Shown here: in pieces, positions 1-9,593 of the stretch | Layout of the letters: the number at the start of each line of letters is the position of its first letter | Numbering within the stretch: the first letter of the stretch is position 1 | Assembly: GCF_014694455.1 (NCBI RefSeq) | Contig: NZ_JAAUWT010000008.1 | Coordinates: 124,001 to 188,000, forward strand | DNA length: 64,000 nucleotides | Source of the DNA: Vibrio sp. S9_S30 | GTDB lineage: Bacteria; Pseudomonadota; Gammaproteobacteria; Enterobacterales; Vibrionaceae | Reading direction: 5' to 3' | The notes under the pieces: model-generated | Databases searched by the model: none | Told to the model about the DNA's origin: nothing | The model's input: the letters and a program-made list of their open reading frames with translations, nothing else | Position numbers and translations under genes: made by a program

Positions 1-282
1 ATCGCCTTCCAATGTTCTTCTTACGTAATACGCGGTTTCAAACAGGGCTACCCGAATTGGGGCAACCATCAACTGACGCCTAGACGCGTTATCTATCAGC
101 CTTTCTGTGGTTAGCCTAGCCACGGCTTCACGAACGGGAGTCCGGCTCATTTCCAGCTTATCCGCCAGCATTTGCTCCGATAGTGGTTGATGCGGCAGAA
201 GCTTCATTTCAAGAATCATGGCTCGTATCACCCGATACGCTTGCTCGGAAGCCGTCAAGTAATCATAACGGTGATTTCGCAT
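1..282 (-). CDS. GntR-family (FCD/FadR-type) transcriptional regulator, N-terminal part, cut by window edge
   Basis: Reading leftward from the ATG at 282, 94 codons stay open to the window edge. They encode a winged-helix DNA-binding domain with the GntR signature: a leading helix (residues about 10-30, SEQAYRVIRAMILEMKL), then LSEQMLADKLEMSRTPVREA (about 37-56), followed by RLTTERLI and the wing. The SRTPVREA recognition helix is typical of the FCD subgroup (FadR/GntR), whose C-terminal domain binds small carboxylates or sugar acids; that part lies outside the window, so the ligand cannot be inferred. A purine-rich AGAGAG precedes the start. A palindrome GTGTATACAC lies 39 bp upstream and could be its own operator. 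Confidence 0.85.
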   Translation of the reverse strand, partial: MRNHRYDYLTASEQAYRVIRAMILEMKLLPHQPLSEQMLADKLEMSRTPVREAVARLTTERLIDNASRRQLMVAPIRVALFETAYYVRRTLEGD

Positions 283-320
283 TGGATTCTCTCTGTCAAA
301 TTGATGCTCATCTGGATACC

Positions 321-330
321 GTGTATACAC
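321..330. promoter_or_regulatory. Candidate GntR/FCD operator palindrome
   Basis: A perfect 10-bp palindrome GTGTATACAC, followed by a second TGCATACA-like half, lies 39 bp before the start codon of the gntR-type gene. FCD-type GntR regulators commonly bind TGTATACA-like palindromes, so autoregulation is plausible. The assignment rests on motif shape and position only. Confidence 0.4.
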
Positions 331-732
331 TGCATACATTTGATCGATATTTAACCACTCAACATCGGATTTGTAGGAATATTGGAGTGTGATCACAAGA
401 TTGGCAGAGGATATATGAACTCAGTAGAACTCATTGCTGAGCATGTACATTCATATTGTGTATTGAAAAAAAGCGGGAAGTGACAGAGTACGAATGCAGG
501 ATCCTCATCGCCTCTACTTGGGTGTAATGATTAACGTTGATATAAATGCTAAGTGTACTACGCTGAAAGATTAGGCCATCCAAACGTCCTCTTTACTAAC
601 GAGCACAATGGTTTACAAAAAATTGGGAAGTACTGAATTTTCAAATGAGCGCTTGAACATTCTTACAACGGTTCTATCGAATACTTTGAAACTCAGAATT
701 TTCTCGATTCCTCTAACACAAGGAGATATCTG
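331..732. other. Intergenic region between gntR-type gene and ail/ompX-like gene
   Basis: About 400 bp with no convincing gene. It must hold the promoters of the two divergent genes that flank it. Apart from the palindrome at its left edge and the strong ribosome binding site (AAGGAGATAT) just before 733, I see no recognisable element. Confidence 0.5.
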
Positions 733-1215
733 ATGAAAGCAATATGGTCGGCATGTGTAGCCTTATCTTTTTCCGTTGCCCCAATGGTTGTTCAGGGTCA
801 GCAGTACTTCTCTCTAGGATATGCCTCTTCAGCGACAAAAGAACAAGGCAGAGAAGCTGGGTACACTCTCAATTACGGGCATAATTATTCAGACACATTT
901 GGAGGGTTGTTGGTATCCAATGAATGGCAATTGGCTTCAATCGGTAAACAGCGCGCATATACGACACAAAGCATTGCCAATAACACCCGACTCACTTTAC
1001 CGATTACAAGCAATGTGAACCTTTCATTTCTTGTTGGTATCAATTATTTCCTTCAAAAAAGCCCAGAAGATACAGAGAACAAGTTTGGTTTTTCTTATGG
1101 CGGAGACTTAGGAATTCAATTGTCGGATAATATTTCTATAGTGGCGGGGTATAAGATTTACGAAGCGAAATCCAACATCTCCTCCGTATATTCCGAAATA
1201 CAATATTGGTTTTAA
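733..1215 (+). CDS. Ail/OmpX-like small outer-membrane beta-barrel protein
   Basis: A 160-residue protein with a classical signal peptide (Lys near the N-terminus, hydrophobic core, likely cleavage after VVQG near residue 22). It continues with FSLGYASS, close to the SLGYAQS opening strand of the OmpX/Ail family, then alternating polar/hydrophobic strands, and ends in Trp-Phe, the C-terminal aromatic signature recognised by the BAM machinery. The length fits an eight-stranded barrel. A strong AAGGAG sits eight bases before the ATG. It stands alone and is followed by a hairpin. Family members serve in adhesion, serum resistance or envelope stress, but the role here cannot be told from sequence. 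Confidence 0.7.
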   Translation: MKAIWSACVALSFSVAPMVVQGQQYFSLGYASSATKEQGREAGYTLNYGHNYSDTFGGLLVSNEWQLASIGKQRAYTTQSIANNTRLTLPITSNVNLSFLVGINYFLQKSPEDTENKFGFSYGGDLGIQLSDNISIVAGYKIYEAKSNISSVYSEIQYWF

Positions 1216-1238
1216 ACGCTTACCCAACTCCTGACATC

Positions 1239-1304
1239 AAAGAAGCCCACTCTTATTGGAATCAAGAATAAAACCAGAATAAAGAGTAAAACGTAGGCTT
1301 CTTT
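1239..1304. terminator. Inverted repeat between converging ail/ompX-like gene and ppsA
   Basis: AAAGAAGCC (1239-1247) pairs perfectly with GGCTTCTTT (1296-1304). Inside are imperfect arms, ACTCTTATT and AATAAAGAGT, that lengthen the stem. It lies between two convergent genes, so it can serve as a bidirectional terminator. Confidence 0.6.
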
Positions 1305-1317
1305 GTATACAGTCGTT

Positions 1318-3678
1318 CTATTTCCCGAGGTGTAACCAGGTTTCCAGCACGGTATCTGGGTTCAGTGAAACGGAGTCAATCCCCTGTTCCATTAACCATT
1401 GTGCAAGATCATCGTGATCCGATGGTCCTTGCCCACAAATGCCCACATATTTACCCGCTTTGTTCGCTGCCTGAATCGCCATCGAGAGCATGGCTTTTAC
1501 CGCTTCGTTACGCTCGTCAAACAGATGGGCAATTTCACCGGAATCTCTATCTAGCCCTAGCGTTAGCTGAGTCATATCGTTCGAACCAATCGAGAAGCCG
1601 TCGAAGTACTTCAAGAAGCTATCGGCCAACACGGCATTGGATGGCAATTCGCACATCATAATGACTTTTAAACCTTGGTCGCCACGGCGTAAATCGTGCT
1701 TCGCGAGCAAGTCAATCACCGATGCCGCTTCACTGACGGTGCGAACGAATGGAATCATGATTTCCACGTTTTTCAGCCCCATCTTGCCACGGACACGTTT
1801 CATGGCTTCACATTCCAGTGCGAAACAGTCTTCGAACTTCTCGGAAATGTAACGAGACGCACCACGGAAACCAAGCATTGGGTTTTCTTCAGTGGGTTCG
1901 TAGCGAACCCCCCCCACAAGGTTACGATACTCGTTCGATTTGAAATCCGACATACGTACAATCACACGTTTTGGCCAGAACGCCGCAGCGAGTGTCGAAA
2001 TGCCTTCGGTGAGTTTCTCAATGTAAAACTCGACCGGATTAGCATAGCCCGCAATGCGGCGGTCGATTTCAGCTTTCACTTCCGTAGGCTGATCGTCGTA
2101 ATTCAATAGCGCTTTCGGGTGGATGCCTATCATCTTGTTGATGATGAATTCCAAGCGTGCCAAACCGACGCCTTCATTTGGAATGGTGGCAAAATCAAAC
2201 GCACGGTCTGGATTCCCCACGTTCATCATGATTTTTAGCGGCAGTTCCGGTAAATCGTCTACCGATGAACGGCGGATTTCGAAATCCAGCTCACCTTCAT
2301 ACACATAGCCCGTTTCGCCTTGCGAACACGATACCGTTACTTGAGTGCCGTTTTGGAGTCGCTCTGTCGCGTTGCCACAGCCCACAACGGCTGGAATGCC
2401 CAATTCACGGGCAATGATCGCCGCATGGCACGTCCGTCCGCCACGGTTGGTGACGATCGCCGCTGCTTTTTTCATCACCGGTTCCCAATCTGGATCCGTC
2501 ATGTCGGCAACGAGTACATCGCCTGCTTGCACCTGATCCATCTCGTCAAGAGAGTCCACCACGCGCACCACACCCGAGCCAATTCGCTGACCAATCGCCC
2601 GGCCTTCAATCAAGGCTTCGGATTGTTGGTTTAAGTGGAATCGCTCCATCACGTTTTTATCGTCACGTGAGCGCACAGTTTCGGGGCGTGCTTGAACGAT
2701 CAAGAGCTCCCCTGTTACGCCATCTTTCGCCCACTCGATATCCATCGGGCGACCGTAGTGCTTTTCAATGATCAGAGCTTGTTGCGCCAACGCCTGAATT
2801 TCATCATCGTTCAACGAGAAAGAGGTTCTTTCTTCCACCGTGGTGTCGATGATGTCGACTTGAGTCCCCAGTTTAGAACCTTCCGCGTAGACCATCTTGA
2901 TCAACTTCGAACCCAGTGTGCGCCTTACAACCGAGTGGTGACCCGCCTGTAAGCTTGGCTTATGCACGTAAAATTCATCTGGGTTGACGCTGCCTTGCAC
3001 CACCATTTCACCCAATCCCCATGAAGAGGTGATGAACACAACTTGGTCGAAGCCCGATTCGGTGTCCAAAGTAAACATTACGCCAGACGACGCTTTGTCG
3101 GAACGAACCATGCGTTGGATACCCGCAGACAAGGCGACGCCTTTGTGGTCGAAACCTTGGTGTACGCGATACGAGATAGCACGGTCGTTAAATAAGGAAG
3201 CAAAAACGTGTTTCGTCGCTTCAATAACCGCATCGATACCACGTACGTTTAGAAATGTTTCTTGCTGACCCGCAAAAGAAGCGTCTGGCAAATCTTCCGC
3301 CGTAGCAGAAGAACGAACAGCAACCGACAGCATGTCGTCGCCTTCACCAAGCTCCGCATAACACTGGCGGATATCCGCTTCCAGTTCAGGGGTAAATGGA
3401 TGCTCAAGCACCCAATTTCGAATGGTTTCTCCGGTTGATTTCAGTGCTTGAACGTCATCAACATCGAGTTTTTCCAGCAGGGCATAAATACGCTCATTCA
3501 GTCCACCGGATTCGAGGAACTGGTTAAACGCAAAAGAGGTGGTGGCATAACCGTTAGGGACTTTCACACCTGCGTTAGCAAGGTTTGCGACCATTTCACC
3601 GAGTGAAGCGTTTTTACCACCAACTTTATCAACATCATTCATTGATAAAGCGTCATACCAAACAACATTTTGTTGCAT
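1318..3678 (-). CDS. ppsA: Phosphoenolpyruvate synthase
   Basis: A 786-residue protein, near the usual length of the family (about 790). It converts pyruvate, ATP and water to phosphoenolpyruvate, AMP and phosphate, the entry to gluconeogenesis in the cytoplasm. The N-terminal ATP-grasp domain shows [10 protein letters not shown] near residue 20 and [20 protein letters not shown] near 120. The swivelling phosphohistidine domain has [21 protein letters not shown] with the phosphorylated His near residue 420. The C-terminal PEP-binding TIM barrel includes [16 protein letters not shown] and [10 protein letters not shown] with the catalytic Cys. It diverges from ppsR, the gene for its regulatory kinase/phosphatase, an arrangement known in many proteobacteria. 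Gluconeogenic capacity fits the uronate and amino-acid catabolism elsewhere in the window. Confidence 0.97.
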   Translation of the reverse strand: MQQNVVWYDALSMNDVDKVGGKNASLGEMVANLANAGVKVPNGYATTSFAFNQFLESGGLNERIYALLEKLDVDDVQALKSTGETIRNWVLEHPFTPELEADIRQCYAELGEGDDMLSVAVRSSATAEDLPDASFAGQQETFLNVRGIDAVIEATKHVFASLFNDRAISYRVHQGFDHKGVALSAGIQRMVRSDKASSGVMFTLDTESGFDQVVFITSSWGLGEMVVQGSVNPDEFYVHKPSLQAGHHSVVRRTLGSKLIKMVYAEGSKLGTQVDIIDTTVEERTSFSLNDDEIQALAQQALIIEKHYGRPMDIEWAKDGVTGELLIVQARPETVRSRDDKNVMERFHLNQQSEALIEGRAIGQRIGSGVVRVVDSLDEMDQVQAGDVLVADMTDPDWEPVMKKAAAIVTNRGGRTCHAAIIARELGIPAVVGCGNATERLQNGTQVTVSCSQGETGYVYEGELDFEIRRSSVDDLPELPLKIMMNVGNPDRAFDFATIPNEGVGLARLEFIINKMIGIHPKALLNYDDQPTEVKAEIDRRIAGYANPVEFYIEKLTEGISTLAAAFWPKRVIVRMSDFKSNEYRNLVGGVRYEPTEENPMLGFRGASRYISEKFEDCFALECEAMKRVRGKMGLKNVEIMIPFVRTVSEAASVIDLLAKHDLRRGDQGLKVIMMCELPSNAVLADSFLKYFDGFSIGSNDMTQLTLGLDRDSGEIAHLFDERNEAVKAMLSMAIQAANKAGKYVGICGQGPSDHDDLAQWLMEQGIDSVSLNPDTVLETWLHLGK

Positions 3679-3938
3679 GGGATACTCTCCTTGTTATTGG
3701 ATCTGTAGGGTTTTATGGGCTAAATACATGCAAACGATTGGCTGAGGATGAAAAAATTTTTCTGGCAGCGTCACACTTACGGGTATCGATCCCCTGTAAT
3801 GTAAATATATACCCTTAATCTTATCGGCACCGACTTACGTCACTAGGCTCTTAGGTATAGGTATAAATTCACTCAGGTATAGTTATATTTTTATTATGAA
3901 ACCCACCCTACAAATTTATTTTAAGGATTCAACTTTTT

Positions 3939-4772
3939 ATGCAGTGCAAAACTAGTTTTCGTGATGTGTTTTATATTTCAGACGGTACTGCCATCACCTC
4001 CGAGACCATGGGGCACGCGGTTTTAGGACAATTTTCTATCGAAACACGGCAGACAACCCTCCCTTTTGTCGAAAATATTGAACGGGCTGAATATGTTAAA
4101 GGGTTGATAAACAAAGCCTTTGAAGAGACAGGCAACAAGCCTTTGGTGTTCTTTTCCATCGTTGTGCCAGAGGTCAAGCAGGTTATCGAGCAGGCCACTG
4201 CACAGTTCTACGATGTCCTTCAGTCCTTAGTTGAACCGCTGAGTAAAGACCTTGGGCTCGAGCCGAAACCCAAACTGCAACGATCTCACAGCATCAGCAA
4301 AGACGTGGGTAGCTACATGGACAGGATCGCTGCAATTGAGTACACACTCGCTCATGATGACGGCATTTCACTAAACAATCTCGACCAAGCCGACATCATT
4401 TTGCTGGGTGTTTCGCGCTGTGGGAAGACGCCGACCAGCCTCTATTTGGCGATGCAATTTGGAATTCGCGCCGTGAATTATCCTTTCATCGAAGAGGATA
4501 TGGGGCGGTTAAAACTGCCATCGAGCATCGAACCTTATCGATATAAAACATTTGGTCTAACCATCGAACCCGAACGGCTGCACGCCATTCGAGAAGGAAG
4601 AATGGCCAACAGTGAATACGCCAGCCATGATCAATGCGAGAAGGAGCTCAATACGGTGGAATCGCTGTTCCGCAGAGAAGCGATCCCCTACCTGAACACC
4701 ACCTCCCTATCGGTTGAAGAAATTGCAACCCGCTTGCTGGATATGAGTGGGCTGCAAAGACAGATGTGTTGA
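3939..4772 (+). CDS. ppsR: PEP synthase regulatory protein (bifunctional kinase/pyrophosphorylase)
   Basis: 277 residues, the same length as E. coli PpsR (DUF299). The family inactivates PEP synthase by ADP-dependent phosphorylation of a Thr next to the catalytic His and reactivates it by phosphate-dependent pyrophosphorolysis. Visible motifs are [21 protein letters not shown] at the N-terminus and the P-loop-like [15 protein letters not shown] near residue 155, followed by the conserved NYPFIEEDM. The gene is transcribed divergently from ppsA across 260 bp. The target sequence GGRTCHA in PpsA carries the Thr expected to be modified. Confidence 0.95.
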   Translation: MQCKTSFRDVFYISDGTAITSETMGHAVLGQFSIETRQTTLPFVENIERAEYVKGLINKAFEETGNKPLVFFSIVVPEVKQVIEQATAQFYDVLQSLVEPLSKDLGLEPKPKLQRSHSISKDVGSYMDRIAAIEYTLAHDDGISLNNLDQADIILLGVSRCGKTPTSLYLAMQFGIRAVNYPFIEEDMGRLKLPSSIEPYRYKTFGLTIEPERLHAIREGRMANSEYASHDQCEKELNTVESLFRREAIPYLNTTSLSVEEIATRLLDMSGLQRQMC

Positions 4773-4958
4773 TACGATGAGGGGATACTGTGTCAATACC
4801 CATAGGTAACGACTTTGCGTCGCAACGCATTCATTAACGGGGCAATGCGTTCTTTCGACCAACAGTTGCGCATGAGCCCATTGTGATGGAAACACTCTCA
4901 GCCTTTTTCTACCTGCTCTCGCCTTAAGAAAACCGCGCAGGCAGCGCCCCCTTATTTG

Positions 4959-5273
4959 TTAGGCATTACTGTATGGGCTATGAATGTTGTGTGGGCTATG
5001 AATACTGTTATTTTTCCAGTCCACGTTATTGGCTAACTGCATAATTTTATCGGATAGTGCTTTCGCCTCTTCGTCGGAATCCAACTTGCCTCGATAAACA
5101 TACACATCAGGAAAGCAAACTATTGAGAGTTTAATCCCCTCAAAACTACAAATGGATGTATCTATTCTTAAATCCATGGTGAGCTTTCGTTGCTCATCCG
5201 TTTCTGAGTCCAATGCAATAGCAAAAAATTGGCCATTGTTTTCGACCTCTACAACATCATCAAAAAATTTCAT
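4959..5273 (-). CDS. Small hypothetical protein, 104 aa
   Basis: I do not recognise this protein. It is acidic to neutral, with no signal peptide and no membrane segment. It starts MKFFDDVVEVENNGQFFAI and has an alternating strand pattern that suggests a small beta-rich cytoplasmic domain. A weak AGGT lies nine bases before the ATG. Its C-terminus contains a duplicated hexapeptide (NIHSPH then NIHSPY) encoded by an 18-bp tandem duplication. The stop codon lies within GCCTAAC, the same heptamer as an integron attC end, but I could not find the complementary core site, so a cassette origin is unproven. The gene is isolated from its neighbours. Confidence 0.5.
   Translation of the reverse strand: MKFFDDVVEVENNGQFFAIALDSETDEQRKLTMDLRIDTSICSFEGIKLSIVCFPDVYVYRGKLDSDEEAKALSDKIMQLANNVDWKNNSIHSPHNIHSPYSNA
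4975..5010. repeat. 18-bp tandem duplication at the 3' end of the small hypothetical gene
   Basis: Two adjacent 18-bp units each begin TGGGCTATGAAT (4975-4992 and 4993-5010); the last six bases differ. Because 18 is a multiple of three, the duplication stays in frame and adds six residues near the C-terminus. Confidence 0.7.
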
Positions 5274-5742
5274 TTTAATTTACCTAAATTAGTGAATAAC
5301 ACGGATACTTAACGGATGACTTGGCACTCCCTACCCGAGGATCGGTCACACTCACACGACACCGATTAACGCTTGAGGCACTACCGATTAACGCTTGAGG
5401 CATTATGTCTAATGGCGCTGACTTGGCTGTATCGCTGAGCGAAAAATCATTTGACTGTCTATCTATGTCGTCGCGCACACTAACTAACAGACATGCCATT
5501 CTTCATCGACTTATCTCTTACCCTAACCCATTGACCAAATTAGCAAATTTACCACCCGTGCGTATAGGCTTAGAAGCGTGTGGCGACTCGCATTATTAGG
5601 CAAAAACACGGAAAGAATAAAGCTTAGCGCGCGCATAATAACCTCTGCACTTGGGGTCTGTTTTAGTACTTCAAGGTACGTTCAACATGGGGCAATCACT
5701 TAACGTCATGCCTGAAAATCGGGGGGCTTCTGTTAACCGATC
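5274..5742. other. Intergenic stretch with no confident gene
   Basis: About 470 bp between the small hypothetical gene and the LysR gene. A 71-codon frame (5284-5499, minus) has no ribosome binding site and no recognisable product, so I do not call it. The stretch contains the 22-bp duplication listed separately. Confidence 0.5.
5361..5404. repeat. 22-bp tandem duplication
   Basis: Two adjacent copies share ACCGATTAACGCTTGAGGCA and differ only near the end (CT versus TT): 5361-5382 and 5383-5404. Intergenic. Confidence 0.85.
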
Positions 5743-6666
5743 TTAAAACCGATTCATCAAATCTTGATTCGGTGACACCGACATTTCCATAAATTCGCAG
5801 AACGCCGCCACCGCCGTAGTGCGCTCTTTTTTCCTAGACCACACTAACCCCACCTCCATATCCGGTACATGATCCGCCAGCGGTCTCACCTCGACTCGCC
5901 GCCCTTCCAGCGACCAAGGGCGATACACCATGTCGGAGAGAATGGTAACGCCATAATCGTTGGCCACTAAGCTCCGCACGGACTCCACTGAAGAGGTGCG
6001 AAAGATGGTATTGGGCTGGTAAGGCGTTTGGTTCCAATAGCGCTGTGCGGTGTTGCTGGCTTCATCCACGGTCAGCATGATGTAGGGGTATTGAGCAATA
6101 TCGTGAAACGTCGCGAGCTTGTTTTCCAACAATGGGTGGCTAGAACTGACCCAAAGCCTACGAGGCGAACTGAGCAACGTTTGAAAACTGATGTCTTCTT
6201 GATTCATCAGGTTGGACGTCAGCATAAATGCCAAATCGAAATCACCCGACACCACCCCTTCTTCAATTTCGCTCCGAGTCGCTTCCACCAGCTTCACCTC
6301 CACTTTAGGGTAGCTGCGCGAGAAACGCGTGAGATAAGGGGGAACAAAATACCCTGCCACGGTGTAAGACATCGCCAGTTTGATCACCCCTTGCACTTGG
6401 TTGGAACTGCGGTGCGAAAGCAGCATGGCTTCTTCGATTTCTTTCACAATGTGCGTGGCATGTTGATAGAACTGGTTCCCTTCATACGTCAGCAACATGC
6501 CATGAGGTTGTCTGATAAACAGGTTAACGTTCAGCATCTCTTCCAATGACTTTATTGCCGTCGTAATCGCAGACTGAGAAACGTGCATGGCATTCGCGGC
6601 TTGAGAGACCTGCCCCGAATCGGCGGTCGCGATAAAATAGCGTATTTGCTTCATGGTTGGCTGCAT
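5743..6666 (-). CDS. LysR-family transcriptional regulator of the adjacent lactam/ABC operon
   Basis: About 307 residues from the ATG at 6666, preceded by TAAGGA ten bases upstream. An upstream in-frame ATG at 6708 lacks a ribosome binding site and would add 14 untypical residues. The N-terminal winged helix reads MKQIRYFIATADSGQVSQAA, then HVSQSAITTAIKSLEEMLNV, the LysR signature. The remaining 220 residues form the periplasmic-binding-like effector domain (starting IKLAMSYTVAGYFVPPYL). It diverges from the ten-gene operon beginning at 6967 across 300 bp, the classical LysR arrangement, so it probably controls that operon in response to its substrate or an intermediate. The effector is unknown. 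Confidence 0.9.
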   Translation of the reverse strand: MQPTMKQIRYFIATADSGQVSQAANAMHVSQSAITTAIKSLEEMLNVNLFIRQPHGMLLTYEGNQFYQHATHIVKEIEEAMLLSHRSSNQVQGVIKLAMSYTVAGYFVPPYLTRFSRSYPKVEVKLVEATRSEIEEGVVSGDFDLAFMLTSNLMNQEDISFQTLLSSPRRLWVSSSHPLLENKLATFHDIAQYPYIMLTVDEASNTAQRYWNQTPYQPNTIFRTSSVESVRSLVANDYGVTILSDMVYRPWSLEGRRVEVRPLADHVPDMEVGLVWSRKKERTTAVAAFCEFMEMSVSPNQDLMNRF

Positions 6667-6966
6667 TTCTGTTTTCCTTAACCCATCTATTAATAAATTA
6701 GATACCACGACACGCCTTTACCCAGTGCATCTTCAAGTAAACCATCATTTAACAACTATAATTCAATAAGTTAAATGGATTTCATTTCTTTAAATCACAC
6801 ATGGCTTAGGTATCTATTTTTCAGATAATGCTTCACGGCATTCCATATTTTACATATCAACGCTGCAATTTTAACCTGTTATTAACAATTGAAACAACCG
6901 CCGAAACGGATTCATCACGGCGAACACCACTCGTTAAACAACGTTCGAATAACAGGGAGAAGAACG
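6667..6966. promoter_or_regulatory. Divergent LysR/operon control region
   Basis: 300 bp between the start codons of the LysR regulator and the first operon gene. It is AT-rich and contains several T-N11-A-type half sites (for instance around 6755-6785), but none is distinctive enough to name as the operator. The operon start is marked by AGGGAGAAG just before 6967. Confidence 0.45.
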
Positions 6967-8055
6967 ATGAAACGAAACACCTCAAATGCAGCATGGTTTA
7001 CGCTAACCGCAATACTTGCCGCGTATTACAGCCCAAACATCAACGCAAAAGATTGGTATCCATATACCGTGGATGTGTGGACAACCCCCTTCGATATGGC
7101 AAGTGATCGCGAAGTGATGAAGTACCAGCCCGTCGAAAAAGCCGAAAAACCATGGGATATCTGCGTGTCTTTCCCTCATCTTAAAGACGCCTACTGGACG
7201 GCAGTGAACTACGGTGTGGTTGCGGAAGCCAAACGTTCAGGCGTTGGCATGCAGCTAGTTGAAGCGGGCGGCTATACCAATTTAAATACCCAGATATCGC
7301 AAATCGAAGACTGCGTGGCTTCAGGAGCGGATGCGGTCGTGATTGGCGCTATCTCTTATGAAGGTTTGAACAACCTGGTTAAGAACATTGCTAAATCGGG
7401 TATCCCTGTTATCGATATCGTTAACGGGATGTCTTCACCGGATTTGTCGGCCAAGTCTTTGGTGTCGTTCGGTGAAATGGGATCCAAAATCGGACAGTAT
7501 TTAAGAGAGCTCCACAAGAATAGTTCAGAAAAAGTCAAAGTGGGTTGGTTTCCTGGTCCGCCAGGAGCGGGTTGGGTAGAGGCCGGAAACAAAGGATTTC
7601 AGTCGGCGATTCAAGGCTCCAACATTGAGGTCGTTGAAACCAAATACGGCGACACGGGTAAAGAAGTTCAACTCAAACTGGTGGAAGACACGCTAGAAGC
7701 GTACCCCAATCTGGATTACATCGTCGGCACCGCCGTCACTGCGGAAGCCGCCACCAGTTTACTTCGTTCACGTGGGCTTACCGATCAAGTCAAAGTCCTT
7801 TCGTATTACTTCACTCCCGGTGTTTACCAAGGCATTAAGCGCAAGCTCATCCTAGCGGCACCAACCGATTCTGCCGTGATTCAAGGGCGGATCGCGATAG
7901 ACCAAGCCATTCGAATCCTAGAAGGCAAACCCTACACCAAGCACGTCGGTCCGCAACTTTATGTTATTGACGCGACGACGGTTGATAACTTCGATAGAGA
8001 CAGTTCGCTGGCACCCAATAACTTTAAACCGACGTTTTCGGTGAAACCTCAATGA
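6967..8055 (+). CDS. TorT-like periplasmic substrate-binding protein of an ABC transporter
   Basis: 362 residues from the ATG at 6967, which has AGGGAGAAG upstream; a longer frame back to 6889 lacks one. A signal peptide is likely (MKRNTSNAAWFTLTAILAAYY, cleavage after INAKD or nearby). The body is a type-1 periplasmic binding fold: ICVSFPHLKDAYWTAVNYGV, then VEAGGYTNLNTQISQIEDCV and DAVVIGAISYEGL. The opening WYPYTVDVWTTPFD is like TorT, the TMAO-sensing periplasmic protein of the tor system. Here there is no tor reductase or kinase; the gene overlaps an ABC ATPase by four bases, so it is an import receptor for a small solute, perhaps the lactam or amide degraded by the downstream enzymes. 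That last point is inference. Confidence 0.85.
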   Translation: MKRNTSNAAWFTLTAILAAYYSPNINAKDWYPYTVDVWTTPFDMASDREVMKYQPVEKAEKPWDICVSFPHLKDAYWTAVNYGVVAEAKRSGVGMQLVEAGGYTNLNTQISQIEDCVASGADAVVIGAISYEGLNNLVKNIAKSGIPVIDIVNGMSSPDLSAKSLVSFGEMGSKIGQYLRELHKNSSEKVKVGWFPGPPGAGWVEAGNKGFQSAIQGSNIEVVETKYGDTGKEVQLKLVEDTLEAYPNLDYIVGTAVTAEAATSLLRSRGLTDQVKVLSYYFTPGVYQGIKRKLILAAPTDSAVIQGRIAIDQAIRILEGKPYTKHVGPQLYVIDATTVDNFDRDSSLAPNNFKPTFSVKPQ

Positions 8056-9593
8056 TGATAGGTTCAAATCCCATCCTCTCCATGCGCGGGATACACAAAC
8101 AGTATCCCGGCGTTAAGGCGCTAGACAATGTGGACTTCACATTGGAGGCTGGCGAAGTGCACGTATTATTTGGTGAAAATGGGGCAGGTAAATCGACGCT
8201 GATTTCGATTATCTCAGGCGCAAACCAACGCACGGCTGGAGAAATGCAATTCCACAATGAGGAGGTGTATTTCAAAAACGTGTTCGATGCTCGTCAAAAA
8301 GGGATCAGCGCGGTTTTCCAAGAATTCTCGTTGGTCGACACCCTAACCGTCGCACAAAACCTTTTTCTGGGGGAGGAACCCATGAAATCGGGTCTGCTCG
8401 ATAACCAAACCTTGCAATACAAAGCGCAAGCATTACTCGACACCATGGGCTTTCAGCTGAACCCAAATTCGCCTGTCGGTGAATTATCGCGGGCAGAAAA
8501 GCAAATGGTCGAAATAGCCAAAGCGCTGCGGGGAGAACTGGCGGTACTGATTCTCGATGAGCCCACCGCCTCGCTAACTCACCAAGAAACGGAGCAGCTT
8601 TTTCGACTCGTTGAGCAAATCAAACAGCAAGGCGTCGGCATTATTTATATCTCGCACCGCATGGCGGAAATTCGCCGCATCGCTGATCGCATTACCGTGC
8701 TCAGAGATGGGCGTTACGTGGGCACCAAGGCTTGTGAGCAGGTCGATGAAAAAGAGCTGATCACCATGATGACAGGGCGAGTCATGGATCAGGTTTACCC
8801 CGACATCCCCTATTCCCCTCAAAATACGATCTTGGAAGTGCAGAACTTATCAAGCCGCAATAACGCCATACAAGACCTTTCTTTCTACGCGAGAGAAGGA
8901 GAAGTAATCGGCTTTGCTGGGCTGGTTGGTTGCGGGAAATCAGAAGCGCTCAGAGCCTGTTTTGGGTTAGAACCCATTCAATCCGGTAAGGTGATTTTTC
9001 AGGGTGACAATGTCACGCGCTTATCGACTCGCGACATGCTGGATCGGGGTTTCTTTTACAACTCCCGAGACAGAAAAGCCGAAGGGTTGGTGATGATTCG
9101 CAGTTGCCGAGAAAACATCAGCTTAGCGGCCATTCATACCCCCTCTTATTCTGGTACAACGGGCGCATTAAGCTTGAACCATGAGCGCCAGCAAGCCTCA
9201 ACGCTAGCCGATAAATTGAAGCTTTACCCCATGCAAATCGAGCGAGATGTCGGGCAATTCAGTGGGGGAAACCAGCAAAAAGTGTTGTTGGCGAAATGTC
9301 TCACTCGTGATGTGTCTTTGTACGTGTTTGATGAGCCCACCGTCGGAGTGGATGTCGGGACACGAGCAGAGATCTATCGGTTCATCGCAAGCTTATGTGA
9401 GCAAGGCGCGGCGGTGGTGATCATTTCTTCCGATCTACCGGAAGTCGTCAACCTTTCTCATCGCTTATACATCATGCGACAAGGACGAATTGAAGCGCAT
9501 TTACAGGGCGAAGACATCACCGAAGCCAATGCGCTTGCTCACTTCTTTGAATCCATGGAATCCCACAATGAGGCACTCTGCAATGAACAGTGA
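8052..9593 (+). CDS. RbsA/XylG-type ABC transporter ATP-binding protein (duplicated ATPase)
   Basis: About 513 residues with two ATPase domains in tandem, as in sugar-type CUT2 importers. The first has Walker A GENGAGKST near residue 42, signature LSRAEKQMVEIAKAL, and Walker B LAVLILDEPTASL. The second has the degenerate GLVGCGKSEAL near 290, signature FSGGNQQKVLLAKCL, and LYVFDEPTVGVDVG. The start overlaps the binding-protein stop (ATGATG at 8052/8055), showing translational coupling. It energises uptake with the permease that follows. CUT2-type transporters import sugars, autoinducer-2, nucleosides and other small solutes, so the family alone does not fix the substrate. Confidence 0.93.
   Translation: MMIGSNPILSMRGIHKQYPGVKALDNVDFTLEAGEVHVLFGENGAGKSTLISIISGANQRTAGEMQFHNEEVYFKNVFDARQKGISAVFQEFSLVDTLTVAQNLFLGEEPMKSGLLDNQTLQYKAQALLDTMGFQLNPNSPVGELSRAEKQMVEIAKALRGELAVLILDEPTASLTHQETEQLFRLVEQIKQQGVGIIYISHRMAEIRRIADRITVLRDGRYVGTKACEQVDEKELITMMTGRVMDQVYPDIPYSPQNTILEVQNLSSRNNAIQDLSFYAREGEVIGFAGLVGCGKSEALRACFGLEPIQSGKVIFQGDNVTRLSTRDMLDRGFFYNSRDRKAEGLVMIRSCRENISLAAIHTPSYSGTTGALSLNHERQQASTLADKLKLYPMQIERDVGQFSGGNQQKVLLAKCLTRDVSLYVFDEPTVGVDVGTRAEIYRFIASLCEQGAAVVIISSDLPEVVNLSHRLYIMRQGRIEAHLQGEDITEANALAHFFESMESHNEALCNEQ

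Noticed and set aside
5284..5499. 71-codon minus-strand frame covering the 22-bp duplication
   Set aside because: No ribosome site and no recognisable product; it contains the tandem duplication, as expected for non-coding DNA.
4780..5650. Possible integron cassette with attC sites around the small hypothetical gene
   Set aside because: GCCTAAC and one GTTRRRY-like heptamer are present, but I could not find the matching core site or the central paired arms, and no integrase is in the window.
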